The translations under genes and the position numbers were made by a program. From Saprospiraceae bacterium (lineage in GTDB: Bacteria; Bacteroidota; Bacteroidia; Chitinophagales; Saprospiraceae), in contig JADJJU010000009.1 in NCBI GenBank assembly GCA_016706365.1, positions 206,501 to 270,500 of the forward strand: a DNA stretch of 64,000 nucleotides, read 5' to 3'. The notes under the pieces were generated by a model. It had not been told where the DNA came from, did not search any database, and saw only the letters and a program-made list of their open reading frames with translations. Positions within the stretch are counted from its first letter, which is position 1. Each line of letters opens with the position of its first letter. This document shows, one piece after another, positions 17,440 to 27,800 of the stretch.

Positions 17440-20400
17440 TTATTGTTTTATAAAGCGAGAATTATATATTCCCTCATTTGTTTGAATAGATAAAATGTAT
17501 AATCCCGCCGGTAATTGATTCACTTTCACGTGTTGGATTGATTGAGCCTTGTCCGGAATTAGCGAATTGATCATTCGCCCGGATATATCGCTGACCAATA
17601 ACAAATTTGCACTGCTCCAATCTCCATTTATAACTAATTCCTGATGAACAGGATTTGGATACATTGTGAACGGGAATGGATTGATTGATTCAGTTGTGGA
17701 TGTTTCCAGTAATATTTCAAAAGTATCAGTAGTGATGCTGCATCCATTGGCATCAGTTATTATTGCAAAATAATTTCCCGAATTTAAATTAAAAATGGCG
17801 TTTGTGAACAGGCCAAGCAAAACACTATCTTTCTGCCATGAAATTTCATAGTCTGCTGTTCCTCCTGCAATGCTGATATGAATCGTGCCTGTTCCTTCCA
17901 CACTTATCTGTGGGGTAAATTCAATTACATCATATTCAATTTGTTCAGGCTGTGTGATCTCCACAGTAGCAGAACTGGAACAAGCCCTTGCGTCAACAAC
18001 CGTCACACTATAAATACCAGCCAGTACTTCATACTGAGAGCCTATAATTCCCGGCGTCCATGAAAAATTATAGGTATAAGGCGCTGAACCTTCATTGATG
18101 AAATTTAGTGCAAGAAAGCCTGTGGATCCAAAGCATTTAATAGAATCTTGTACAATCAATTCAATTTCCATATCACAGCTTACTGTTCCAACTGTTACTG
18201 TTGCTGATCCTGTACATCCATTTCCATTAGTAACGGTAACGCTGTAAACTCCTTCCGGTAAATTACTGATCATTGATGTTGTTTCGCCATTACTCCAAAT
18301 GTAATTAATCGGATCTATGCCACCAACAACATTGATCGAGATACTTCCATCATTTGCCCCACTAACGCTTAAATGCGTTACATCTAATTCAAAATAAAAG
18401 TTCAATCCAATTTCTATTGTGTCCACGACGCTGCAACCTTCAATATCTGTTGCAGTAACAATATATATACCTGCGGATAATTCTGTGATAGTATTTGTGG
18501 TTTCGTTATTAGACCAAATATATGAGTATGGCTCAGTGCCTCCACTTGCTACCACGGATATTGACCCATCAGCTGCACCTGCACAGGATTCATTTATGCT
18601 GGAAGTTATTTCTAATTCAAGAGCACAGCCACTATCGCTCAAAGTCACCGATCCAACAATTTCACATCCATTATCATCGGTTAATGTCAAAAAGTATGAT
18701 CCTGCTGCTAATCCTGTGATCGATGCTGTCGTAGCTCCTGTACTCCATAAATAATTATATGGTCCTGTGCCTCCCGTAGCTGTTGCTGTGGCAGACCCGT
18801 CGCTCAAGCCGGGCTCACTTGGTTCCTGGCCATTGATACTGAGTGTTAGATCAGAAGCATTTACAGTAATTGTATCCTGAGCCGCACATCCCAGCGAATC
18901 CAGAACTGTTACAATATAAATGCCGGGCATGATATCTTCCAAAAGATTGCCTTGTTGACCCCCTGACCAATTGTATGTAAAAGGAGCTGTTCCTCCTGAA
19001 AGGAATACCTGGATAGAAGCGTCTGCAATTCCAGGGCATGATTGATGTACAACATCAATATGATCAATTTGTAGATTACAATTGAAAGGCGAAATAATCA
19101 CAGTTTGTGTAGCAGTGCAACCCGCAAGGTCGGTTGCAGTCACAGTGTAAATTCCGGCAGCAAGATTTGAAATACTCGCACCTGTTGCTGAATTGCTCCA
19201 GGTATATGAATATGGACTAGTGCCTCCTCCAGCTGTTGCAGTAATACTGGCATCATTTTCTCCGGGACCTGACATAGGAGTGCTAGTTGTATTCAGTGTT
19301 AATACCGTTGGTTGGGAGACAGTAAATGAGCTGGTTCCGGTACAACCAAAGGCATCAGACACAGTAATGGAATAGGTCCCGGCAGGTACATTTGCCAGAA
19401 ATTGATTTGTAGAGCCATTTGACCATTGAAATGAATACCCACCACCACCTCCTGAAGGTGACAGCGATATTGAACCATTATTACCTCCATTGCAACTAAC
19501 ATTAGTAACTGTGCCATTAGCTACAACAGCAGTTGGTTCTCCCAAAACTGCTACTGTATCGACAGAGCTACAACCCGTAACATCATCAAATACTAATAAA
19601 TAGTATTCACCAGCCAGGCTGACTGTAGGAGTATAGGTATCGGAACCTGAAACTATGTTTCCGTTAATTGTGAACCAGTCAACAGATATTTCAGGATCAA
19701 TTGGGCCGGAACCCTGAAGTTGCACTGATTCGCCAGCACAGAATATTGTTTTATCCGGTCCGCCGCTGATAACAGGTTCCTGATTATTGGCAAAGATAAA
19801 AATGCTAATGGTTGCCGAACAATCATTTTCATCAGTTGCAGTAACTTCATAATTACCTCCCATGCTGACCATTATTTCATTACCGTTTGCACCATTGGAC
19901 CATGTATATTGGAAAGTTCCTGTTCCTCCTGTAGCCGAGACATTAATCTGAGCAACAGGATTTGCACAAGTGATGTCTTCTGAAAAAACTTCCTGTAATT
20001 GAATGGCACCCGGTTGCGTAATGGTAACACTTGCACTGGTCGATTCGCCCAATTGATCAGAAACGGATACAGTGTATGTTCCTGCCGGAACATTAGATAA
20101 TTCAGCAGTGGAACCACCATTGGACCAGTTGTACACGTAAGGTGCTATTCCACCTGTCGCAATAGCGGTAGCAGAACCGGTGCTACTTCCTTCGCAATCT
20201 ACATTTTCTACATTAGCAATGATGACTTCCAGAGGATCGCCCTGAGGACCAATGAATTCAGTACTTACAGTCTGGGTTAAAACCCGGTCATTGTAACTTG
20301 AACCATTGCCATTGGCCAAAACTGATGCTGCATAGAATGTGATGGTGTTGCTGCCAGCAATTGCAGGAGCGGTCCAGTCAAAGGTATATATTATAGTATC

Positions 20401-20829
20401 CTGATCTACGACAAAACTCTTTGCATTCTGATGTTGAGCATAATTTCGGACACCTGAGCTTGCAAATCCCACATTGGAACCGCCGTTGTTTAATGTTCCA
20501 ATATTAAAATCATTCCCATTTAAAGCGACCAATTGAAATCCGGCTTTTAAAGGTATGCTGTCATCCCTGGTAATGGTAATTGAAATAGGATAGGTTGTTT
20601 CAGGTAATACTGTTGCAGGAACACCACTGATCTCCAGTGTACCTATAAAATTTGGAGCAGTAGAATGACATTGTGAGCAGAGACCTTCGCCCGGAGCACC
20701 TGTTCTCCCAAGCGGTGGGCTGGATGAAAATGAAAGTAATAATACAGAAGTGACTATTGTAAGGATTGAAATCATTTTCTTCTTTTTAGTTTTCAAAGGG
20801 TCTAAGTTAATCATATAGAATATTTTCAT
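17440..20829 (-). CDS. Giant SprB-repeat T9SS cell-surface protein with choice-of-anchor-V-like N-terminus
   Basis: A 1129-residue secreted protein. A signal peptide (the start may instead be the ATG at 20814) is followed by RTGAPGEGLCSQCHSTAPN, containing CSQCH (a CxxCH motif), and a beta-sandwich to about residue 200, an arrangement I associate with choice-of-anchor V domains. About ten SprB-like repeats of 60-65 residues follow (pattern GGTxPYxYxWSNGxTTxxIxxLxAGxYxVTVTDxxGC), interrupted once by an Ig/PKD-like segment around 370-430. The last 80 residues (YPNPVHQELVING ... AGLYILSI, in outline) are a type A T9SS sorting domain. SprB-type proteins act in gliding and adhesion; that role is inferred from the family. 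Confidence 0.85.
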   Translation of the reverse strand: MKIFYMINLDPLKTKKKKMISILTIVTSVLLLSFSSSPPLGRTGAPGEGLCSQCHSTAPNFIGTLEISGVPATVLPETTYPISITITRDDSIPLKAGFQLVALNGNDFNIGTLNNGGSNVGFASSGVRNYAQHQNAKSFVVDQDTIIYTFDWTAPAIAGSNTITFYAASVLANGNGSSYNDRVLTQTVSTEFIGPQGDPLEVIIANVENVDCEGSSTGSATAIATGGIAPYVYNWSNGGSTAELSNVPAGTYTVSVSDQLGESTSASVTITQPGAIQLQEVFSEDITCANPVAQINVSATGGTGTFQYTWSNGANGNEIMVSMGGNYEVTATDENDCSATISIFIFANNQEPVISGGPDKTIFCAGESVQLQGSGPIDPEISVDWFTINGNIVSGSDTYTPTVSLAGEYYLLVFDDVTGCSSVDTVAVLGEPTAVVANGTVTNVSCNGGNNGSISLSPSGGGGGYSFQWSNGSTNQFLANVPAGTYSITVSDAFGCTGTSSFTVSQPTVLTLNTTSTPMSGPGENDASITATAGGGTSPYSYTWSNSATGASISNLAAGIYTVTATDLAGCTATQTVIISPFNCNLQIDHIDVVHQSCPGIADASIQVFLSGGTAPFTYNWSGGQQGNLLEDIMPGIYIVTVLDSLGCAAQDTITVNASDLTLSINGQEPSEPGLSDGSATATATGGTGPYNYLWSTGATTASITGLAAGSYFLTLTDDNGCEIVGSVTLSDSGCALELEITSSINESCAGAADGSISVVASGGTEPYSYIWSNNETTNTITELSAGIYIVTATDIEGCSVVDTIEIGLNFYFELDVTHLSVSGANDGSISINVVGGIDPINYIWSNGETTSMISNLPEGVYSVTVTNGNGCTGSATVTVGTVSCDMEIELIVQDSIKCFGSTGFLALNFINEGSAPYTYNFSWTPGIIGSQYEVLAGIYSVTVVDARACSSSATVEITQPEQIEYDVIEFTPQISVEGTGTIHISIAGGTADYEISWQKDSVLLGLFTNAIFNLNSGNYFAIITDANGCSITTDTFEILLETSTTESINPFPFTMYPNPVHQELVINGDWSSANLLLVSDISGRMINSLIPDKAQSIQHVKVNQLPAGLYILSIQTNEGIYNSRFIKQ

Positions 20830-20911
20830 AGTTGTTTGAGGCGCAATAATTAAGATTTAATACGAAATGTATTACCCTAAGCGGGAAAAATCTGAAGAAT
20901 TTGTGAATTGA

Positions 20912-21790
20912 TTATGTAGAAATTCTTGATATTTGATCTAATACATTTGAAATCAAATCATTAACAACCTTTGCAGCGTTTTTAGAAAATTCCTGCTTTA
21001 TCCTGTTAGCGACTACTGCACTTACAGACAGCGCTTTGTGACCGAGTAAAGAGGCCAGGCCGTAGATACCTGCTGTTTCCATTTCAAAGTTAGTTGCCTC
21101 CAAATCATGATAATTCCATTTCCCTGCCTGCCCCAGGATGTCATCAACTGTGGCTTCATATCTAAGAATTCTTCCCTGTGGTGCATAAAAACCGGGACAA
21201 GTAAGTGTAATTCCTTTTCTCCATTCGGGACCTATATTCTCTAATAACTCAGGGTCCGCTTCTGAATAATAAGGCATAACCGGCAACTTGGGTACAGCAG
21301 CTTTAAATTCCTTCAGAAGCATATCAATTTTAGCAGTGCTTTCTCTTTGATAAAAGTGCAATAAATTGTCCAGACCTATAGCAAAAGCACTTTTCACAAT
21401 GGAATCGACAGGTAAATCCTCCCGAAGACTTCCGGTCGTCCCTATTCTGATGATTCTTGCGCTTGTTAGCTTAGATTTGGTCATCCGGGTCTCAAAATCA
21501 ATATTTAATAAGGCATCCAATTCATTAAGTACAATATCAATATTATCCGTACCAATGCCTGTAGAGACCACACTAATGGGAAGATTGCCAATGCGCCCGG
21601 TATGTGTGATGAATTCACGGTGTTGTTTGATGACACTAATCTCATCGAAATGTTTACTTACGCTGTTTACTCTGGCCGGATCACCAACAGTGATGATGGT
21701 GTTGGCAAGTTCCTCAGGTCTTAAACCAAGATGGTACACACTGCCATCTTTATGTAAAATCAATTCCGATTCCGGAAACTGTAAAGCCAT
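20912..21790 (-). CDS. Nucleoside phosphorylase (uridine phosphorylase-like)
   Basis: A 292-residue member of the PNP/UDP phosphorylase family, which splits nucleosides with phosphate to free base and ribose-1-phosphate for salvage. Signatures: TVGDPARVNSVSKHF near the N-terminus (phosphate loop), RIGTTGSLRED (about 143), and NFEMETAGIYGLASLLGHKAL, the ribose and base-binding region. The ATG at 21790 (MALQFPESEL) is preferred to one 57 bases upstream, because the extra segment is unlike the family. Confidence 0.88.
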   Translation of the reverse strand: MALQFPESELILHKDGSVYHLGLRPEELANTIITVGDPARVNSVSKHFDEISVIKQHREFITHTGRIGNLPISVVSTGIGTDNIDIVLNELDALLNIDFETRMTKSKLTSARIIRIGTTGSLREDLPVDSIVKSAFAIGLDNLLHFYQRESTAKIDMLLKEFKAAVPKLPVMPYYSEADPELLENIGPEWRKGITLTCPGFYAPQGRILRYEATVDDILGQAGKWNYHDLEATNFEMETAGIYGLASLLGHKALSVSAVVANRIKQEFSKNAAKVVNDLISNVLDQISRIST

Positions 21791-21959
21791 TCTATGTAAG
21801 TTTGCTGTCAGAAAAACCCTAAATATAGCAATAAGAGAGCAGTTCATTGCGTAAAATAAAATTGTACAACTTAATACTTGAAGAATTAAGTTTCTATTGA
21901 TCTGTCGTTTCGTAATGAATGAAGCTATAACTGTTCAATAAAACAAAAAACAATTTTAA

Positions 21960-22307
21960 ATGAAGAAAATATTCCACTTGTCCACATGCTCTACCTCAAA
22001 AAGAATTATTGCCGAATTGAATGATGGCAAGGGCTTTGAACTGCAGGATATAAAAACAGAACTGATTACAGAAGAGCAGTTGGATGAAATGAAAAAAATG
22101 GCAGGTAATTATGAATCTTTGTTCAGCCGCAACGCTTTGAAATACAGGTCCATGGGCTTGCATGAAAAGCAATTAACGGAGGAGGATTACAAGAGATTGA
22201 TTCTGGAAGAATATACTTTTCTGAAGCGTCCTGTCATCATCAACGGGGATAAAATATTTATCGGAAACGCTGCAAAAACCACAGCAGAAGCTAAAAAATA
22301 CATTTGA
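21960..22307 (+). CDS. ArsC/Spx-like thioredoxin-fold protein
   Basis: A 115-residue protein of the arsenate reductase (ArsC/Spx) family. A redox Cys sits in the N-terminal STCSTSKRI stretch (CxxxxR-like, Cys at residue 10). The middle is helical and LKRPVIINGDKIFIGN (about 88-103) gives the conserved Arg-Pro before the last strand. It lacks other arsenic-resistance neighbours and may have another redox role. Its TGA overlaps the hemF ATG by one base (TGATG), so the two are coupled. Confidence 0.8.
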   Translation: MKKIFHLSTCSTSKRIIAELNDGKGFELQDIKTELITEEQLDEMKKMAGNYESLFSRNALKYRSMGLHEKQLTEEDYKRLILEEYTFLKRPVIINGDKIFIGNAAKTTAEAKKYI

Positions 22308-23203
22308 TGAACAAGTTATACATAGCAGAGAGACTGAAAGAAGTACAGGATAGCATTTGTGCAGATTTAGAGAAGTTGGATGGAGATGGGAAGTTCAAAC
22401 AGGATCTATGGGATAGAGAAGAAGGGGGAGGAGGACGCACCAGAGTCATTCAGGGGAAGGTCATTGAGAAAGGTGGAGTTAATTTCTCAGCTGTTCATGG
22501 TCCGCTTTCTAATAAAATTGCACAAGCATTAAAAATTGAAAGTGGAGATTTCTTTGCTTCAGGAGTTTCCATCGTTTTGCATCCTGCCAATCCACATGTG
22601 CCTATCATTCATATGAATATCCGGTACTTTGAAATGAGCAATGGAACCTGGTGGTTTGGAGGAGGAATTGACCTGACTCCTCACTATGTTGATCCAGTAT
22701 TAGCGGGTGAATTCCACAGAGCTTTGAAAAAAGTTTGCGACAAACATCATCATGAATATTATACCAGATTTAAAAAATGGGCGGACGATTATTTTTATAT
22801 CCGGCATAGAAAAGAAACAAGAGGAGTAGGTGGAATCTTCTTTGACAGACTAAATGAAGAAACTGAAGGACTTACAAAAGAACAATTGCTTGCATTCATT
22901 CTGGATGTAGGATATTTATTTGCACCACTTTACAAAACAATGGTAGAACCAAAGAGGAATCTTCGATTTACTGAACAACAAAAACAATGGCAGCATATTC
23001 GCAGGGGCAGATATGCAGAATTTAATCTTGTTTATGACAAAGGGACCAAATTTGGCCTGGATACTGATGGAAGAATAGAGTCAATCCTGATGTCCTTACC
23101 TCCAATGGCTGAATGGCTGTATGATCATCATCCCTCAGTTGGTAGCATGGAGGCAGAATCACTGAAATGGCATCAAAAGGAAATTGACTGGATCCATCAT
23201 TGA
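22307..23203 (+). CDS. hemF: Oxygen-dependent coproporphyrinogen III oxidase
   Basis: Oxidatively decarboxylates coproporphyrinogen III to protoporphyrinogen IX in heme synthesis, using O2; this implies an aerobic lifestyle. The 298-residue protein has the family length and motifs: WDREEGGGGRTRVIQGKVIEK, HPANPHVPIIHMNIRYFE, TWWFGGGIDLTPHY and RGVGGIFFDRL. The end (WHQKEIDWIHH) is followed by a stop that overlaps the convergent lipoprotein gene by seven bases. Confidence 0.97.
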   Translation: MNKLYIAERLKEVQDSICADLEKLDGDGKFKQDLWDREEGGGGRTRVIQGKVIEKGGVNFSAVHGPLSNKIAQALKIESGDFFASGVSIVLHPANPHVPIIHMNIRYFEMSNGTWWFGGGIDLTPHYVDPVLAGEFHRALKKVCDKHHHEYYTRFKKWADDYFYIRHRKETRGVGGIFFDRLNEETEGLTKEQLLAFILDVGYLFAPLYKTMVEPKRNLRFTEQQKQWQHIRRGRYAEFNLVYDKGTKFGLDTDGRIESILMSLPPMAEWLYDHHPSVGSMEAESLKWHQKEIDWIHH

Positions 23204-23676
23204 TTACAGAGTACATAAATCGGAGGGGTCTCAATGAAATTAGAGAGATTCCCGGCCCGATCCTTTATTTGAATCTTATAGGTCAATGTATCCACAGGAT
23301 AGGAAGTTGATGGAGTACATGGAACCTGACCGTCTGGGAAAATGCAGCAAGTCGAATAAGTAACTATTGCCACTTCCCCGGATATACCATTGGCGGCACC
23401 TTCAGGTGGAATAAATGGTATCCTGAATTTATTAGCAATAAAATCTTGCCTGGTATCTGTCACAAATATATTAATGCTATCAGTATCACCTAAATCACCA
23501 TCACCGTCAGTAAATGTAAAGTTGATAGTGATAGAATCTTCATTCAGAGTGCTTTGTTGAATTATATTCTTAGATAGTCCAACTAATTCTATCACTGGTT
23601 CGATAGGGTAGGAAGGTGGTTTAATACAGGCGAAAATGCCCAATATGCAACCCAGTATTATGATAGTTTTGTTCAT
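23197..23676 (-). CDS. Hypothetical lipoprotein
   Basis: About 159 residues with a lipoprotein signal (lipobox GIFAC) and a beta-rich body including FTFTDGDGDLGDTDSINIFV, typical of small secreted Bacteroidota lipoproteins whose function is unknown. The ATG at 23676 puts the signal peptide at the very N-terminus; an upstream in-frame ATG adds three residues. Converges on hemF with a 7-base overlap. Confidence 0.7.
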   Translation of the reverse strand: MNKTIIILGCILGIFACIKPPSYPIEPVIELVGLSKNIIQQSTLNEDSITINFTFTDGDGDLGDTDSINIFVTDTRQDFIANKFRIPFIPPEGAANGISGEVAIVTYSTCCIFPDGQVPCTPSTSYPVDTLTYKIQIKDRAGNLSNFIETPPIYVLCNQ

Positions 23677-23720
23677 CTCAGGCATTTAACGAAATTGCGG
23701 TGTTTATTGTTATCACATTC

Positions 23721-24725
23721 ATGAAAGAAATACCATTACTTAAGAAACGAATATCAGCACTCTCAAGAGATGACTCTTCAGCTTTTAATTCGCTTGCTTT
23801 GGAGGTATTTCATTTGCAATATACATATAATGACATATACAGGATTTATTGTGATTTATTTAAAGTCCATACTGCTGCAATATTCAGAGCAGAGGACATT
23901 CCTTTTTTGCCCATTTCCTTTTTTAAAAACTTTGAGATTAAGTCTGGTTCCTGGGATGCATCTGAAGTTTTCCGATCCAGCGGAACTACGGGAATGGAGC
24001 GAAGTCAGCATTTTGTAAAATGCATTGACTGGTATTATGAAATTTGTCTGAAAGGGTTTCTGGAGTTTTATGGCAATCCTTCTGACTATAATATTATAGG
24101 ATTATTACCTTCCTATTCTGAGCGACCCGATTCTTCACTTATTTCTATGGTCAATATGCTCCAGAGTAAAAATCCCGATGACACTGAAAGCTTCTTTCTG
24201 GAGGACTATGCTGCATTGAATAAGACAATTAAAAATGTAAAACTAAATGGGAGGAAATTATTAATTATTGGAGTAACATTTGCACTCCTGGATTGGGCTG
24301 AAAAGTTGCCAATGCAATTGAAAAGTACGATTCTGCTGGAGACAGGTGGAATGAAGGGACGTAAAGAAGAACTGGTGAGATCAGAGGTCCACCGTCAATT
24401 AAAAGTCGCTTTTCAATTGGACAATATTCATTCAGAATATGGAATGACAGAGCTATTTTCTCAGGCATATTCTATCGGGAACGGATTTTTTTATCCGACT
24501 TCAACGATGCGCGTGTATCCCCGCCAGATTACGGATCCTTTAACATCAGGAAAGATTTCTGAGCAGGCGGCAATCAATGTCATAGATCTTGGAAATATTG
24601 ACACATGTTCATTTATTGCTACAGATGATGTTGGTAGAATTTATCCGGATGGAGGATTTGAGATACTGGGAAGGCTGGATCAATCTGATATCAGGGGTTG
24701 TAATCTGATGTTTGCAGGAGGTTAG
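23721..24725 (+). CDS. LuxE-like acyl-protein synthetase
   Basis: A 334-residue protein of the LuxE/acyl-activating family. An adenylation-type P-loop FRSSGTTGMERSQH is at about 83-96, a core stretch LLLETGGMKGRKEEL in the middle, and HSEYGMTELFSQAYS (about 243-257), the acyl-adenylate motif with Glu. Ends in the usual GRLDQSDIRGCNLMF. In luminous bacteria LuxE activates fatty acids, but no lux genes are nearby; Bacteroidota homologues are common stand-alone genes of unknown substrate. The ATG at 23721 is chosen over an upstream GTG (23700). Confidence 0.8.
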   Translation: MKEIPLLKKRISALSRDDSSAFNSLALEVFHLQYTYNDIYRIYCDLFKVHTAAIFRAEDIPFLPISFFKNFEIKSGSWDASEVFRSSGTTGMERSQHFVKCIDWYYEICLKGFLEFYGNPSDYNIIGLLPSYSERPDSSLISMVNMLQSKNPDDTESFFLEDYAALNKTIKNVKLNGRKLLIIGVTFALLDWAEKLPMQLKSTILLETGGMKGRKEELVRSEVHRQLKVAFQLDNIHSEYGMTELFSQAYSIGNGFFYPTSTMRVYPRQITDPLTSGKISEQAAINVIDLGNIDTCSFIATDDVGRIYPDGGFEILGRLDQSDIRGCNLMFAGG

Positions 24726-24782
24726 GCAATTCTGAATTTAGTCCCAAAGGCTTTGGGGAAGAAATTAGAAGTGGAGGCGTTG

Positions 24783-24853
24783 AGAAGTTGAGTAGTTGAG
24801 TAGTTGAGAAGTTTAGGAAACAGCCAGTATAACAGCCAGTTTAATAGCCAGTA
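24783..24853 (+). repeat. Period-7/8 repeats followed by AACAGCCAG copies
   Basis: Downstream of the LuxE-like gene, GTTGAGTA-type units (24783-24810) are followed by AACAGCCAG at 24819-24827 and 24831-24839 and the variant AATAGCCAG at 24843-24851. Member of the dispersed spacer pattern described in the findings. No gene seen. Confidence 0.75.
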
Positions 24854-24882
24854 CAATTGGAATAATAAGCGAAGAGATAAAT

Positions 24883-27800
24883 TCAATGAACCAGGAATGG
24901 CAGACTTAAGACTTTGCCATTTTTATTCCAAACAAGTCTGAAATATCCGGGATGCAGTTTTGAAATGTCAATAGGCAATATTCCAGTTGATTCTGAAGCA
25001 ATGGAATTTACTAATATACCCTGAGCATCGTAAATATGAAAAGGTCCTGTTTGTATTTCAATATTATTTGACTCCAGAAATATCCAATCATTTGCAGGTA
25101 CCGGGTATAATTTGTAGGAAGTCCCTGTCTCCTCATTTTCTGTGGCAATAGTCATATCCAGCAGGAATTCAATATTCATTACACATCCTGCATTATCCAT
25201 AACTGCAATACTATAAAAACCACAAGGGGCATTGTTGATACTTGCTCCCATGCCCGTAAAAGAATTGTGAGTCCAATGTATGTCGTATGGTGCAATTCCA
25301 CCCTGAACATTTATTGCCGCTGTTCCCAGGTTATCTGCACATAATCTGCCATCATAACTCAATCCATAAATAATGGAATCAGGCCGCATCATTTGTAAAG
25401 GAAGGATATCCAATTCACAGCCATTGGCATCTGTTATCTTGCAATCAAAAGTTCCCTCGGTCAATCCGGAAAGGATATTTCCCATGGTTCCCGTATTCCA
25501 CTCAAATTCATAGGGCTCCGTACCTCCCATAGCTATTAAACGAATATAACCATCTCCGGACGAATGGCAAATCGGCGACTTGTATTCTTCTACTGAATAA
25601 GTCAGTGGGTTTGCAGGTCCATTTACTACCATATTTTGGTTGATTCCCAGACAGCCTTCAGCATCTGTAATTGTAATTCTATATGCCCCCTGAGCTAAGT
25701 TCAATATTGAATCGCTTGATATTTGTTTTGATACTTTTCTTCCGTTGCTCCAGTGAAATTCAAAGGGGGAGACTCCATCTTTAAGTTCAACGACTATACT
25801 ACCACTGGTATCTGAATGGCAAAGGATATCAATTATTTCGTTCACTTCCAGATCCAATGGCCTGTCTTCATTTAGAACATGAAAGGGCCCTGCGACAAAT
25901 TTGCAATTGTATTGATCATTGATTGTTAAAGTATAAGTTCCACTTGCAAGAGAATCCAATCCTGATGCCACGCTGCCATTGCTCCACAGGTACACATACT
26001 CGGCTGTACCTCCACTTAGATCAAAGTGAATTTTACCCTGCATACTACTAAGGCATCTGTTTGGATAAACTACAAGATTATTCAATTCAAAAGGATCTGG
26101 TGATCCTACGTAAATGCTATCCATGGTTTTTTTGCAACTGCCAGCATCAGTCACCGTCAGAAAATACCAACCCGAACGAGCCTGAAGGATGTTTTTTGAG
26201 TAATAGACTAGAGTGTCCTCATTTTCCCATGTATTCCAGGTGTAGGAATACGGTGAATTTCCTCCCGAGACCTCTATCTGGATTTTACCATTAATAGCGC
26301 CTGGGCAGGTGACAGGATCCAATGTCCTGATGCGGATATCTATGGAGTCAGGATCGTTCAACTCATATGTTCTTGTCGTATTGCATCCCTGCAGGTCACT
26401 AATGGTCACACTATAAGTTCCGGGACTTAGATTCATAATCATATTTTCATTGCCAGCCTGATGCTCCCATGTATACTGATAGGGTGACTGTCCTCCTGTA
26501 GCTCTTAATCTGATACGTCCATCATTCTTTCCGGGGCAGGAGATGTTTTCCACATCTTCAAGTGATAATTGCAAAGAACTCAATGAGCCTACATTAAATA
26601 TAGGACTCAGCTCAATACATCCATCATTATTGGTAACAGTGACCTGGTAAGATCCATTTGTTATATTGCTGAGATTTTGAATAGTATCCCCGTTGCTCCA
26701 GATGAAAGTATATGAATTGGCAGGCAATTGATCTGACAACGAAATTGAAAGTGATCCATCTTCAATACCACTACAGGAGGCAGGGATGACATTGTCCAAA
26801 GTAATCAGAAAAGCTGTATTTAGTCCAACATACATATTAGTAAGTATGCTTCCACAATCGTTTTGATCAGTGATTGTTACATCATAAAAACCAGGAGCAA
26901 GGTCGCTTAGTACGTTTGTATTCTGAACTGAATTGCTCCAGGAAATATCATAGGGAGGAAGTCCTCCTTCAATGACTAGACTAATCTTTCCATCATCCAC
27001 TCCGTTGCAGGTAGCATCCTGAATATTTGCGCTGGCTATATTAAGTCCTCCAATTACGTCATCTATCTGACCATTGCAATTGTCATCAATCAAATTACAT
27101 GGAATTTCTGTTGCACTCGGATTGATCATAGGATCATTATCATTACAATCCAGATTATTATCTACATAAGTTTCGGGTGGAAAGAGCGCACAAACTGAAA
27201 TTGAGTCTGAAGGGTTACCAAATCCATCATCATCCTGATCTGCATAAAATACAGTTTCTTCTGTCACAATACTTACATTTCCCAATAATGAAATTTCATC
27301 TAGTGCAACATCTCCTAAAGATCCTTGAGGCAATGCAGAGAATTTAAGCTGAACATTCTGACCAATATATTCCACAAGATCAATGTTGACACGGTGCCAT
27401 TGATCGCCCTGATAGCCTTCAAGTTCCCAAATCGCAGCCCAGTTAAAACCTCCATCCTTTGTGATTAATAATTTTAGTGATCCGGATTCCGGACCATTCA
27501 TGTGATAATTGAATGATAAGTTGCAGTCTGTATCTGTCGGAGCCCAATGCAAACATTCAGAAATAATCTCTGCTGGTCCTGTATTAAGGCATTCAGGGTC
27601 AGATGCTTCTACATAGATATATTTTCCTCTGCCAAAGAGATCGCCGTTCGGTCCGGTCAAATCGGTATCGGTTGAGCCGGATTTTACAAGCCATTTTAAT
27701 CCGGAATCTGTCTGATTACTCCAAATATTATCCAGAGTGCATGCTTCGATACAATCATCCGAGCATTCTTCCAGATTATCGAATCCTGACTGAATATCAG

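Noticed and set aside
21960..22307. Arsenic resistance operon
   Set aside because: The ArsC-like gene is coupled to hemF and has no arsB, arsR or acr3 neighbour, so arsenate reduction cannot be claimed.
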